The translations under genes and the position numbers were made by a program. The notes under the pieces are model-generated. The model was not told the DNA's origin. It did not search any database and saw only the letters and a list, made by a program, of their open reading frames with translations. Shown piece after piece: positions 53,188 through 61,963 of a DNA stretch of 64,000 bases; the first letter of the stretch is position 1; the number at the start of each line of letters is the position of its first letter. The DNA comes from Opitutia bacterium (lineage in GTDB: Bacteria; Verrucomicrobiota; Verrucomicrobiia; Opitutales; Opitutaceae). Location: positions 930,001-994,000 of the forward strand of contig JACRHT010000012.1 of NCBI GenBank assembly GCA_016217545.1, read 5' to 3'.

Positions 53188-53678
53188 CGGGTGAAAACGA
53201 GTTCTTCCATCGGGGCTTCGTGCGCGCCGCGGCGTTTGATGTGCACGGTGAATATGAAATGCGCGGACACCTGGCCGGACTCGTCGACGAGGTTGAGGGT
53301 GAAGTTGCGGTCGAGCTTGGCGGTGTGGCGCAGGGCCTCGCGGATTTCCTCGATCTCGTGCTTGCTGACCCGGGCGTGCGCGAAGAGGTCGCCGCGGCCC
53401 GGGCGCTTGAAGTCGATTTGGGCGGACTTCATCCACACGTGGTAGTCGGGGCCGAGATTGGCCGCGACGATCACGGCGTGCAAGGGGTCGACCGCCGCAT
53501 ACATGGCCCCGCCGTAGATCGTGCCGTGGAGGTTCCGCGTGCTGCGGTTCAGCGGGAGCCGGACGATGATTTCCCGGAAGTCTTCCGCGATGCGCACGAC
53601 GCGCGCTCCCGATTGTCGGTAGGCGGGGTAGCGATTGAAGCGCCACCGGAGCAGTTTCATTTTCCAGGATTCAGCCAT
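53184..53678 (-). CDS. DUF4442-type hotdog thioesterase
   Basis: Protein of 164 residues with a hotdog fold. The key block is RNLHGTIYGGAMYAAVDPLHAVIVA near residues 48-72, where the helix after HGT carries the likely catalytic acid. Strands after it include HVWMKSAQIDFKRPGRGDLFAHARVS. This matches DUF4442 thioesterases more than PaaI or YbgC. It probably cleaves an acyl-CoA. It is the first gene of a three-gene minus-strand set (thioesterase, SDR, regulator), divergent from the beta-oxidation operon, with 154 bases between them. Confidence 0.83.
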   Translation of the reverse strand: MAESWKMKLLRWRFNRYPAYRQSGARVVRIAEDFREIIVRLPLNRSTRNLHGTIYGGAMYAAVDPLHAVIVAANLGPDYHVWMKSAQIDFKRPGRGDLFAHARVSKHEIEEIREALRHTAKLDRNFTLNLVDESGQVSAHFIFTVHIKRRGAHEAPMEELVFTR

Positions 53679-53832
53679 GTCGCGGACTTGCGGAGCGGTC
53701 GGGTTGTTTACGCTTGGAGCGAACTATCTGGGCACTTTTCGTCAATGGCGAATTTTCGCTTGCACACGATAAAAGGCTAACCAAGGTGCGCTTGCGAACT
53801 ACCCCTGACGTGCGCTTTGGCGCCGTTCCGCT

Positions 53833-55365
53833 ATGTCCCCCACACAACTCACCACGCACTGGCACCGCCTGGATCGCGACCGCACGCGCGCGCTCCAAGG
53901 CGAGAAACTCCACCGCTACCTCCGCGACTGCGTGCTGCCGTTTTCCAGCCACTACCAGCGCCTCTTCGCCCAAGCGGGCTTGACCGCGCGCGATGTCCGC
54001 TCGCTGGACGACCTCGCCAAGATCCCCTTCACGACCAAGGAGGACCTCCTGCCGACGCCCGAGAACCCGCGGCGCGCGCTCGAGTTCGTGTTGAAGCCCG
54101 ACCCCGCGGTCCTGCGCAAGCGCCCCTCGACGATCGTCCGCGCGCTCCTGCGTGGCCCCGCGCGCGTGAAGGAGGAACTCGACCGCGAGTGGCGCCCGAC
54201 GTTCATGACGGCCACGACCGGCCGCTCGACCGAATCGGTGGCGTTCCTCTACACGCAACACGACATCGCCCACCTCGGCCTCGGCAGCGGCCGCATCGCG
54301 GAGCTCGGCGGGCGCACGCGTGACGATCGCATGCTGAACATGTTCCCCTTCGCGCCGCACCTGGCGTTTTGGTATATGTTCTACTCCGGCATCGACCGGA
54401 ACATCTTCTGCCTTTCCACCGGCGGCGGCAAAGTCATGGGCACCGAGGGCAACCTCCGCGCGATGCAGAAAATCCGCCCGACCGTCATCACGGGCATGCC
54501 GACCTTCCTCTACCACGTGCTCAGCGAGGCCGTGAACGAAGGCCTGCGCATCGAAGGCGTGAAATGCGTCCTCCTCGGCGGCGAGAAAGTCGCCGAAGGC
54601 ACCCGCCGCAAACTCGCCGAGCTTTGCGCCCAAGTCGGCTCACCCGACGTGAAAGTAGTCGCCACCTACGGCTTCACCGAGGCGAAGCTCGCGTGGGCCG
54701 AGTGCCCGTTCACGCCCGGCCACACGCCGCCGGGTTACCACCTGTTCCCCGATCTCGGCATCTTCGAAGTGATCGATCCCGAGACCGGCAAGACTGTCCC
54801 CGACGGCACCGGCGGCGAACTCGTCTACACCCCGCTCGAGCAGCGCGGCACCGTCGTCCTCCGCTACCGCACGGGCGACCACATCGAACAGGGCATCACC
54901 TATGAGCCGTGCCCGTATTGCGGCCATCGCATGCCGCGCCTCATGGGCCGCATCTCGCGCGTGTCGGATTTCCGCGCCATGCGCTTCCAGAAGATCAAGG
55001 GCACGATCATCGACTTCAACGAGCTCGAGCACGCCCTCGACGACGTGCGCACCATCGGCTCCTGGCAGATCGAGATGCGCAAAGTGAACGACGACCCGCT
55101 CGATCTCGACGAGATCCACCTCCACGTCACGCGCGCCAGCGATCTGCCCGAGGAGACGCTGCGCACGCAGATCAGCAACATGCTCCACTCGCACTTCGAG
55201 ATTCGACCGAACAAGATCACCTTCCACACCGCCGAGGAGATGCGCACCCTGCAGAAGGTGGGCGTCGCGTTGAAGGAACAGAAGGTCGTCGACAATCGCC
55301 CCAAGGCCACCGCCGCGCCGCACCAGCCGCCGCCGGCATCCCGCCTCCAAACCGTGAAATCATGA
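53833..55365 (+). CDS. PaaK-like acyl-CoA ligase (AMP-forming)
   Basis: Adenylate-forming enzyme of 510 residues, similar to phenylacetate-CoA ligase. The N-terminal domain has FSSHYQRLFAQAGLTARDVRSLDDLAKIPFTTKEDL, typical of PaaK. The phosphate loop reads TATTGRSTESVAF, a departure from the usual SSGTTGxP. The ATP site continues with TYGFTEAKLAW and YRTGDHIEQG, and the C-terminal domain has GRISRVSDFRAMRFQK. CPYCG near residue 360 recalls the metal-binding cysteines of PaaK. It would activate an aromatic or fatty acid for the downstream enzymes. The next gene overlaps its stop by ATGA. Confidence 0.85.
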   Translation: MSPTQLTTHWHRLDRDRTRALQGEKLHRYLRDCVLPFSSHYQRLFAQAGLTARDVRSLDDLAKIPFTTKEDLLPTPENPRRALEFVLKPDPAVLRKRPSTIVRALLRGPARVKEELDREWRPTFMTATTGRSTESVAFLYTQHDIAHLGLGSGRIAELGGRTRDDRMLNMFPFAPHLAFWYMFYSGIDRNIFCLSTGGGKVMGTEGNLRAMQKIRPTVITGMPTFLYHVLSEAVNEGLRIEGVKCVLLGGEKVAEGTRRKLAELCAQVGSPDVKVVATYGFTEAKLAWAECPFTPGHTPPGYHLFPDLGIFEVIDPETGKTVPDGTGGELVYTPLEQRGTVVLRYRTGDHIEQGITYEPCPYCGHRMPRLMGRISRVSDFRAMRFQKIKGTIIDFNELEHALDDVRTIGSWQIEMRKVNDDPLDLDEIHLHVTRASDLPEETLRTQISNMLHSHFEIRPNKITFHTAEEMRTLQKVGVALKEQKVVDNRPKATAAPHQPPPASRLQTVKS

Positions 55366-56651
55366 AAGAACCCCTCTACATCGTCGACGGCGTGCGAACG
55401 CCCTTCGCCAAAATGGGCACCACGCTCGCCGCGTGCGACGCCGCCGAACTCGGCCGCACCGCCACCGCCGCGCTGCTCGCCCGCACCGGATTCGACCCCG
55501 CGCTGATCGACGAAGTCGTCTTCGGCTGCGTCGGCAACCCCGTCGACGCGGCCAATGTCGCGCGCGTCATCGCGCTGCGCGCCGGCATTCCGCAAGCCGT
55601 CCCCGCCATCACCGTCTCGCGCAACTGCGCGTCCGGTTTCGAGGCGATCACGCAAGCCGCCGACAAGGCCGCGGCCGGTCGCGGCGACATCTTCCTCGTC
55701 GGCGGCGCCGAGAGCATGAGCAACTACCCGCTCATCTACAACGAGGGCGCCGTGAAGAAGTTCGCCGCGCTCGGCAAAGCCAAGTCGCTCGGCCAGAAGC
55801 TCGCCGCCTTCGCCGCCTTCCGTCCGAAGGACCTCTTTGCGCCCAAAATCGCCCTTATGCTCGGCCTCACCGATCCGGTGTGCGGCCTCGGCATGGGCCA
55901 GACGGCGGAAAACCTCGCTCGCGACTGGCGACTCTCGCGTGACGCCCAGGACGAGTTCGCGATGCGTTCGCACCAGAAAGCCGAGGCGGCGCGCGCGAAA
56001 TTCAAGGAGGAGATCACGCCCGTCTATCCGCGCCGCGGCAAGGACGCGTCGGCCGTCGACGCCGACAACGGCATCCGCGAAGGCCAGACGATGGAGGCGT
56101 TGGGCAAGCTGAAAGCCGTCTTCGAAAAACGCGGCGGCACCGTCACCGCCGGCAACGCCTCGCAAGTCACCGACGGCGCCGTCGCGCTGCTCGTCGCCAC
56201 CGAAGCCGGCGTGAAACGCCTTGGCCTCACGCCGCTCGGCAAACTCACCGGGTTTGCCTACGCCGGCTGCGATCCCACGCGGATGGGCATCGGTCCGGTT
56301 CACGCCTTCGCCAAGGCCGAGAAACTCACCGGTCTCACGCTCGCCGACGCCGATCTGATCGAAATCAACGAAGCTTTCGCCGCGCAGGTGATGGCGTGTT
56401 GCGCCGCCGCGGCGTCCGACGACTACGCCCGCCAGCACCTCGGACGCGACCGCGCGCTCGGCGTCATCCCGCCGGAGAAACTCAACGTCAACGGCGGCGC
56501 TATCGCGCTCGGCCACCCGGTCGGCGCCTCGGGCGCGCGTCTCGCGCTCACCGCGCTGAAGGAACTCAAACGTCGCAACGCTCGCCGCGCGCTCGTCTCG
56601 CTCTGCGTCGGCGGCGGACAAGGCGGAGCACTCTGGCTGGAGGTCGTATGA
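55362..56651 (+). CDS. Thiolase (acetyl-CoA C-acyltransferase)
   Basis: Beta-oxidation thiolase of 429 residues. The nucleophilic cysteine is C89 in SRNCASGFEAI. The C-terminal acid-base set is NGGAIALGHPVGASGARL and the second cysteine in SLCVGGGQGGALW. It has the usual length of the FadA/FadI group. It releases acetyl-CoA from 3-ketoacyl-CoA. The start overlaps the ligase stop by ATGA and its own stop overlaps the next start, so three consecutive genes are translationally coupled. Confidence 0.92.
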   Translation: MKEPLYIVDGVRTPFAKMGTTLAACDAAELGRTATAALLARTGFDPALIDEVVFGCVGNPVDAANVARVIALRAGIPQAVPAITVSRNCASGFEAITQAADKAAAGRGDIFLVGGAESMSNYPLIYNEGAVKKFAALGKAKSLGQKLAAFAAFRPKDLFAPKIALMLGLTDPVCGLGMGQTAENLARDWRLSRDAQDEFAMRSHQKAEAARAKFKEEITPVYPRRGKDASAVDADNGIREGQTMEALGKLKAVFEKRGGTVTAGNASQVTDGAVALLVATEAGVKRLGLTPLGKLTGFAYAGCDPTRMGIGPVHAFAKAEKLTGLTLADADLIEINEAFAAQVMACCAAAASDDYARQHLGRDRALGVIPPEKLNVNGGAIALGHPVGASGARLALTALKELKRRNARRALVSLCVGGGQGGALWLEVV

Positions 56652-58753
56652 GCAACATCACTCTCACTTTCGAGCGCGACGCCATCGCCACGCTCACTTT
56701 CGACCGCGCCAATTCCTCGGCGAACGTCTTTGACGTCGCCACGCTGCACGAGCTCGACGCCCACCTCGCCACGCTCGAGAAGCGCGGCGATCTGAACGGC
56801 GTCGTGCTCGTCAGCGCGAAGCCAAAGATCTTCGTCGCCGGCGCCGATTTGAACGCCTTTGCCGGCGCCACCGTCGCGCAGCTCGGCGACATCGTCGACC
56901 TCGGCCATCGCGTTTTCCGGCGGCTCGAGGCGCTGAAAATCCCGTCGGTCGCCGCCATCAACGGCGTGTGCCTCGGCGGCGGCTGCGAACTCGCGCTCGC
57001 CTGCGACTGGCGCGTCGGCTCGACCGACAAGTCGACCAAGATCGGTCTGCCCGAGACGCAACTCGGCATCCTCCCTGCGTGGGGCGGCTCCGTGCGTTTG
57101 CCGCGCCTCATCGGTCTGCCGCAGGCGCTCGGCATCATTCTCACGGGCAAACAACTCGTGGCGCAACAAGCGCTGAAGGTCGGTTTGGTCGACGAGGTCG
57201 CGCATCCCGAATACCTCGTCGCCGCCGCGCGCCAGCAACTGGCCAAGGGCAAGCGCCCGACGCCCGCGCCGCGCGGCTGGATGAATTCCGCGCTGCTCCG
57301 CCCGATCGTCGTTTCGAAGGCGCGCAAGGATGTCCTCGCGAAGACGCGCGGCCATTATCCGGCGCCGCTCAAAGCCATCGATGCCGCCGTCGGCGCGCTC
57401 GGCCAGCCGCTCGAGACCGCACTCGCGATTGAGAAAGCCGCATTTCTCAGTCTCGTGCAGACGAGTGAGTGCCACAGTCTGATGAGCATTTTTTTCCTGC
57501 AGGAGCGCGCGAAGAAATTGAAGGCCGCTGACGCCGACGGCGCCGCGATCCGGGTGAAACGCGTGGCCGTGATCGGCGCGGGCGTCATGGGCGCCGGCAT
57601 CGCGCAATGGACCAGCTCGCGCGGTTACCCGACGATCCTCAAGGACGTCGCGCCCGAGGCGCTCGCGAAGGGCCTCAAGTCGGCGGAGAAAATCTATCAG
57701 GACGGCGTGAAGAAAAAGAAACTCACGCTCGCCGAGGCCACCGCCGCCCTCGACCGCATCACGCCCGTGCACACCGACGTGCCGTTCACCGGCGTCGATC
57801 TCGTCATCGAGGCCGCCGTCGAGAAGCTCGAGCTCAAGCAGAAGATTTTCCAGCAGCTCGAGCGACGCGCCGGTCCGCAAACGATCCTCGCGACGAACAC
57901 CTCCGCGCTTTCGATCGATGCCATCGCGGGCGGCCTCGCCGATCCGACGCGCGTCGTCGGCATCCATTTCTTCAATCCGGTGCATCGGATGCAGCTGGTC
58001 GAGATCGTCCGCGGCCCGCGCACTTCCGCCGCCGCGCTCGATACCGCGCTGACGTTCGTGAAAGCCATCGGGAAACTCCCGGTGCTCGTGAAGGACAGCC
58101 CCGGCTTCCTCGTGAACCGCATCCTGCTCCCCTACATGGTCGAGTCGGTCCGGCTGTTCAACGAGGGCGTCGACGCCGCGCGCCTCGACCGAATCATGCT
58201 CGATTTCGGCATGCCGATGGGCCCGCTGCGCCTCACCGACGAAGTGGGCCTCGACGTCGCGCAACACGTCGCCGTCGATCTCCAGAACCGTCTCGCGAAG
58301 CCCGTGCCGATCAACGACACGCTCGCGCAGATGATCGCGAAAGGCTGGCTCGGCAAAAAATCCGGCACCGGCTTCTACGTTTTCCCGAAGGAAAAGGGCG
58401 CGAAGGAAACACCGAACGAAGGCCTCGCGTTCCTCCAGACCAACGGCAAAGGCCGCGCGCAGGACGACGCCACGCTGCTCGACCGCATGGTGCTCGTGAT
58501 GGTCAACGAAGCCGCGCGCTGCCTCGAGGAAGGCGTCGTCGCCGCGCCCGAGGATGTGGACTTCGGCATGATCTTCGGCACTGGCTGGGCGCCGTTCCGC
58601 GGCGGCCCGTTGCGCTACGCCGACGCGCGCGGAGTAGCGGACGTTGTAGCCCAGCTACAGAAACTTCAAACGGACGTGGCGCCGTATTTTGAGCCGTGCG
58701 CGAAGCTGGTCCATATGGCCCAATCGCAGGCCCGTTTCTACCCCTCCCGCTGA
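56648..58753 (+). CDS. fadJ: FadJ-type enoyl-CoA hydratase/3-hydroxyacyl-CoA dehydrogenase
   Basis: Bifunctional enzyme of 701 residues. The N-terminal hydratase (about 1-190) shows the oxyanion-hole block FVAGADLNAFAG, and GGGCELALACDWRV with LPETQLGILPAWGGSVRLPR. After a linker, the NAD domain begins with VAVIGAGVMGAGIAQW near residue 305, then NTSALSIDAIA and HFFNPVHRMQLVEIV. The C-terminal domains include SPGFLVNRILLPYM. It catalyses hydration of the enoyl and oxidation of the 3-hydroxyacyl group. It shares the operon with thiolase. Confidence 0.93.
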   Translation: MSNITLTFERDAIATLTFDRANSSANVFDVATLHELDAHLATLEKRGDLNGVVLVSAKPKIFVAGADLNAFAGATVAQLGDIVDLGHRVFRRLEALKIPSVAAINGVCLGGGCELALACDWRVGSTDKSTKIGLPETQLGILPAWGGSVRLPRLIGLPQALGIILTGKQLVAQQALKVGLVDEVAHPEYLVAAARQQLAKGKRPTPAPRGWMNSALLRPIVVSKARKDVLAKTRGHYPAPLKAIDAAVGALGQPLETALAIEKAAFLSLVQTSECHSLMSIFFLQERAKKLKAADADGAAIRVKRVAVIGAGVMGAGIAQWTSSRGYPTILKDVAPEALAKGLKSAEKIYQDGVKKKKLTLAEATAALDRITPVHTDVPFTGVDLVIEAAVEKLELKQKIFQQLERRAGPQTILATNTSALSIDAIAGGLADPTRVVGIHFFNPVHRMQLVEIVRGPRTSAAALDTALTFVKAIGKLPVLVKDSPGFLVNRILLPYMVESVRLFNEGVDAARLDRIMLDFGMPMGPLRLTDEVGLDVAQHVAVDLQNRLAKPVPINDTLAQMIAKGWLGKKSGTGFYVFPKEKGAKETPNEGLAFLQTNGKGRAQDDATLLDRMVLVMVNEAARCLEEGVVAAPEDVDFGMIFGTGWAPFRGGPLRYADARGVADVVAQLQKLQTDVAPYFEPCAKLVHMAQSQARFYPSR

Positions 58754-58765
58754 CTTCCCTCCACG

Positions 58766-59725
58766 ATGTCTCACACCCTCGTCATTGCTGAACACGATCA
58801 GGGCACCCTGAAGACGGCGAGCCTCGCGGCCGCCGCCGCCGCGCAAAAAGCCGGCGCGCCCTTCGACATCCTGCTCCTCGGTTCCGGCATCGGTGCCGCC
58901 GCGGAGGCCCTGCGCCACGCCGGTGCCGCGGCCGTGCTCGTCGCCGACCACGCCGACCTCGCGCAGCCGCTCGCCGATCGCTACGCCGCCGTCGTCGCCG
59001 ACGTCGTCCGCGCGCGTGGCGCGAAGCTCGTCCTCGGCGCCGTCTCGACGTTCACGAAGGACGTCCTTCCACGCGCTGCCGCGCTCGTCGACGCCGCGAT
59101 GGTCAGCGACGTCATCGGTCTCGACAATGCATCCGGCACGCTCGCGTTTCGCCGCGTGATGTTCGCCGGCAACGTCATCGCCACCGTCCAGCTCGAGGGC
59201 GAAGTGCGTTTTGCCACGGTGCGCAGCGCGGCGTTCTCCGCCGCGACTCCGATCGACGCGCAATCGCCGGTCGAGACCGTTGCCTTCGACGCCGCGAAAC
59301 TCCCGCGCTTCGCCACATTCGAAAGCCGCGAGGTGAAGAAGAGCGCGCGGCCCGACGCCACCGAGGCACGCATCATCGTTTCCGGCGGTCGTGCCCTCAA
59401 AAACGCCGAGGATTTCGAGCGCCTCGTCGGCGGTCTCGCCGACACGCTCGGCGCCGCGGTCGGTTCGTCCCGCGCGCTCGTTGATGCGGGCATCACGCCC
59501 AATTCCCTGCAAATCGGCCAGACCGGCAAAATCGTCGCGCCCGAACTCTACATCGCGGTCGGCATTTCCGGCGCCATCCAGCACATGGCCGGCATGAAAG
59601 ACACGAAGGTCATCGCCGCGATCAACAAGGACGCCGAGGCGCCGATCTTCGAAGTCGCCGACTACGGCCTTGTCGCCGACGTCTACGAAGCCGTTCCCGA
59701 GCTGATTCAGAAACTCAAGAAGTGA
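58766..59725 (+). CDS. etfA: Electron transfer flavoprotein alpha subunit
   Basis: EtfA of 319 residues. The C-terminal FAD-binding block [31 protein letters not shown] matches the family signature near residues 250-280, and [21 protein letters not shown] closes the domain. The N-terminal alpha/beta domain is complete. It receives electrons from acyl-CoA dehydrogenase. Unusually, etfB is not next to it: four genes, one of them the acyl-CoA dehydrogenase, lie between them. It begins 12 bases after fadJ. Confidence 0.93.
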   Translation: MSHTLVIAEHDQGTLKTASLAAAAAAQKAGAPFDILLLGSGIGAAAEALRHAGAAAVLVADHADLAQPLADRYAAVVADVVRARGAKLVLGAVSTFTKDVLPRAAALVDAAMVSDVIGLDNASGTLAFRRVMFAGNVIATVQLEGEVRFATVRSAAFSAATPIDAQSPVETVAFDAAKLPRFATFESREVKKSARPDATEARIIVSGGRALKNAEDFERLVGGLADTLGAAVGSSRALVDAGITPNSLQIGQTGKIVAPELYIAVGISGAIQHMAGMKDTKVIAAINKDAEAPIFEVADYGLVADVYEAVPELIQKLKK

Positions 59726-59754
59726 GCACGCGCGGCACAGAACGATTTGCCGGA

Positions 59755-59810
59755 GGTAGGGCGAGGCGTCCCCGCCGAGCCGCGGCTCACCGAGGACGGT
59801 TCGCCCTACC
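59755..59810. repeat. Intercistronic hairpin between etfA and the membrane Fe-S gene
   Basis: Exact 10-base arms GGTAGGGCGA and TCGCCCTACC enclose a 36-base centre that pairs further but imperfectly. The arm starts match the GTAGGGCG repeat family at 42919 and 27331. No T-run follows, so it may act on mRNA stability rather than termination. Confidence 0.75.
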
Positions 59811-59822
59811 GCAAGCCCACCC

Positions 59823-61118
59823 ATGACCCCGACCCGCGAGACTTTCGGCAACATCCCGTTGTCGTCGCAGCTGGCGTTCTACGCCCTGGCCGCGGCGTCG
59901 ATGGCTGTGTTTGCGTGGGGCGTCTATCGCCGCTGGAAGCTCTGGCGGCTCGGCACGTCCATCAACGCGCGCGATTTGATCACCGGCAGTCTCGCGGCCG
60001 TGTGGCAGAAGATTCGTGGCGGCGCGAAGCGCGTGGCGGTCGACGCGGGCGCGCAAAAGCGCGTGTTCGGCCACGGCATCGGCACGTTCGCGCACGTCAG
60101 CATGTATGTCGGCTTCATGGCGCTGTTCGTCGGCACCGTGCTGCTCGAGGCCGACAACGTTCTCTCGCACATCCACCACGCGCTGAAATTCCACGAAGGT
60201 GCCTACTACGTCGCCTACGAATTCACGCTCGATGTGCTCGGACTGCTGTTCCTGCTCGGCACGCTGTTCTTCCTCGGGCGCCGACTGGTGAAGCCACCAG
60301 CACTCGGACATCGCGCGACCGATTGGTATGTGTTGCTCGGCTTTCTCGCGATCGGCGTGACCGGCTACATCGTCGAGGCGTTGCGCATCCTCTGGCAGCA
60401 GCCGACGGGCATCGGCGCGCACTGCTCACCAGTCGGGCTCTGGCTCGCGGGCGTGCTGCATCTCGACGTCGCGGCGGCGCGCTCCTCGCACTTCCTCGTG
60501 TGGTGGATCCACTCGTTCCTCGTGTTCGGCTTCATCGCCTCGATTCCGTTCACGCGGCTCTTCCATTTCGTCGCGGGACCGATGCACATCTTCCTCGCGA
60601 AAAACGTCCTCGGCGCGATGCCGCCGGTGACGATGGAGGAGGTCGAGGCGACAGGTCGCGTCGGCCCGGCCGACATTCGGCATTTTTCCCAACAACAGCT
60701 CCTCAGTCTCGACGCCTGCATGGAATGCGGTCGCTGCGAGGAAGTCTGCCCGGCCTTCGCCACCGCCAAGCCGCTCTCGCCCAAGCGCGTCGTGCAGGAC
60801 CTCAAGGGCGCGATGGAGAAGACCGCCGCCGCGCTCGCCGCCGGCAAGGAGGCCGATGTGCCGCCGTTGCACGGCACCGTGATCGCGCCCGAGACGCTCT
60901 GGAGCTGCACGGCTTGCAGCGCCTGCGTGAACACCTGCCCCGTGCGCATCGACCAGCTCACTTTTATTCTCACGCTGCGCCGCCATCTCGTGGCCGAAGG
61001 CGCGCTCAGCGGCACCGCGGCGACAGCGCTGCGCCGCATGCAATCCAACTCCAACCCTTGGGGCCTGCCCGCCGCCGAGCGCACCAACTGGACCGACGCC
61101 CTCACGCCGAAATCATGA
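59823..61118 (+). CDS. Membrane Fe-S subunit of ETF:quinone oxidoreductase (EtfD N-terminal half)
   Basis: Protein of 431 residues. Five or so hydrophobic helices in the first 260 residues (around 15-32, 90-115, 135-152, 165-182, 225-245), with histidines in [12 protein letters not shown] and HSFLVFGF, form a NarI-like domain that probably binds heme b. Two 4Fe-4S motifs follow: [12 protein letters not shown] and [12 protein letters not shown]. This is the front part of the EMO/EtfD type complex, which in Mycobacterium is one long chain; here the CCG half is a separate gene. It would pass ETF electrons to (mena)quinone at the membrane. Confidence 0.87.
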   Translation: MTPTRETFGNIPLSSQLAFYALAAASMAVFAWGVYRRWKLWRLGTSINARDLITGSLAAVWQKIRGGAKRVAVDAGAQKRVFGHGIGTFAHVSMYVGFMALFVGTVLLEADNVLSHIHHALKFHEGAYYVAYEFTLDVLGLLFLLGTLFFLGRRLVKPPALGHRATDWYVLLGFLAIGVTGYIVEALRILWQQPTGIGAHCSPVGLWLAGVLHLDVAAARSSHFLVWWIHSFLVFGFIASIPFTRLFHFVAGPMHIFLAKNVLGAMPPVTMEEVEATGRVGPADIRHFSQQQLLSLDACMECGRCEEVCPAFATAKPLSPKRVVQDLKGAMEKTAAALAAGKEADVPPLHGTVIAPETLWSCTACSACVNTCPVRIDQLTFILTLRRHLVAEGALSGTAATALRRMQSNSNPWGLPAAERTNWTDALTPKS

Positions 61119-61951
61119 GCACGCCCGCTGACCTTCCCGCCGCGCCGACCGTGAAGGAGAATCCGTCCTTCGAAATCCTCTATTGGGTCGGCTGCGCCGC
61201 TTCCTACGACCGGCGCGCGCAACGCATCGCGCGTGCGATGGTGCGGTTGCTGCGGCACGCCGGCGTGAACTTCGCGATCCTCGGCAAGGAGGAGAAATGC
61301 ACTGGCGACTCCGCACGCCGGCTTGGTGATGAATTCCTCTTCCAAGAGCTGGCCACGGCGAACATCGAGACGCTGAACAAATACAACGTGAAGCGCATCG
61401 TCGCGCACTGCCCGCATTGCGTGAACGCGCTGCTGAAGGATTACGCGCAGTTCGGCGGCCACTATGAAGTCGTCCACCACACGCAGCTTCTCGCCGAGCT
61501 AATTAGCGCGGGCAAGCTGCCCGCCGTCGCCGGCGCGAGCGCGCCTGCCGCGGCCGGCGCGGTGACTTACCACGACCCCTGCTATCTCGCTCGCGTGAAC
61601 GGCATCCACGAGGCGCCGCGCGAAGTGCTGAACACCGCCATCGGTGGCCAGTCGCTTTGCGAAATGAAACGCAATCGCGCCAACACTTCCTGCTGCGGTG
61701 CCGGCGGCGGCCGCATGTGGATGGAAGAGGATCCGAAGCAGCGCGTCTCCACGCAGCGCGCGGGCGAAGCGCTCGCCACCGGCGCCAAGACCGTTGCGAC
61801 GGGTTGTCCGTTTTGCCTGACGATGATGTCCGACGGCGTCGCCGCGAACGGCGGCGAGGCGCGTGTCCTCGATATCGCCGAGCTGCTCGTGGAGCGCCTC
61901 GGCCTCAATCCGCCTGCCGCGCCCGCCAATAACGCCCCCGCCACTTCTTAA
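61115..61951 (+). CDS. CCG-domain Fe-S subunit (EtfD C-terminal half)
   Basis: Protein of 278 residues with two cysteine-rich CCG domains, as in HdrB and the C-terminal half of EtfD. The first has YWVGCAASYDRRAQ, EEKCTGD and AHCPHC; the second has HDPCYLARVNGIHE, NTSCCGAGGGRMW and GCPFCLTMM. These clusters hold non-cubane or standard 4Fe-4S centres. It starts inside the stop of the membrane subunit (ATGA), so the two products are made together. The tail (about 262-278) is Ala/Pro-rich. Confidence 0.87.
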   Translation: MSTPADLPAAPTVKENPSFEILYWVGCAASYDRRAQRIARAMVRLLRHAGVNFAILGKEEKCTGDSARRLGDEFLFQELATANIETLNKYNVKRIVAHCPHCVNALLKDYAQFGGHYEVVHHTQLLAELISAGKLPAVAGASAPAAAGAVTYHDPCYLARVNGIHEAPREVLNTAIGGQSLCEMKRNRANTSCCGAGGGRMWMEEDPKQRVSTQRAGEALATGAKTVATGCPFCLTMMSDGVAANGGEARVLDIAELLVERLGLNPPAAPANNAPATS

Positions 61952-61963
61952 CCCCCGCTCCCC

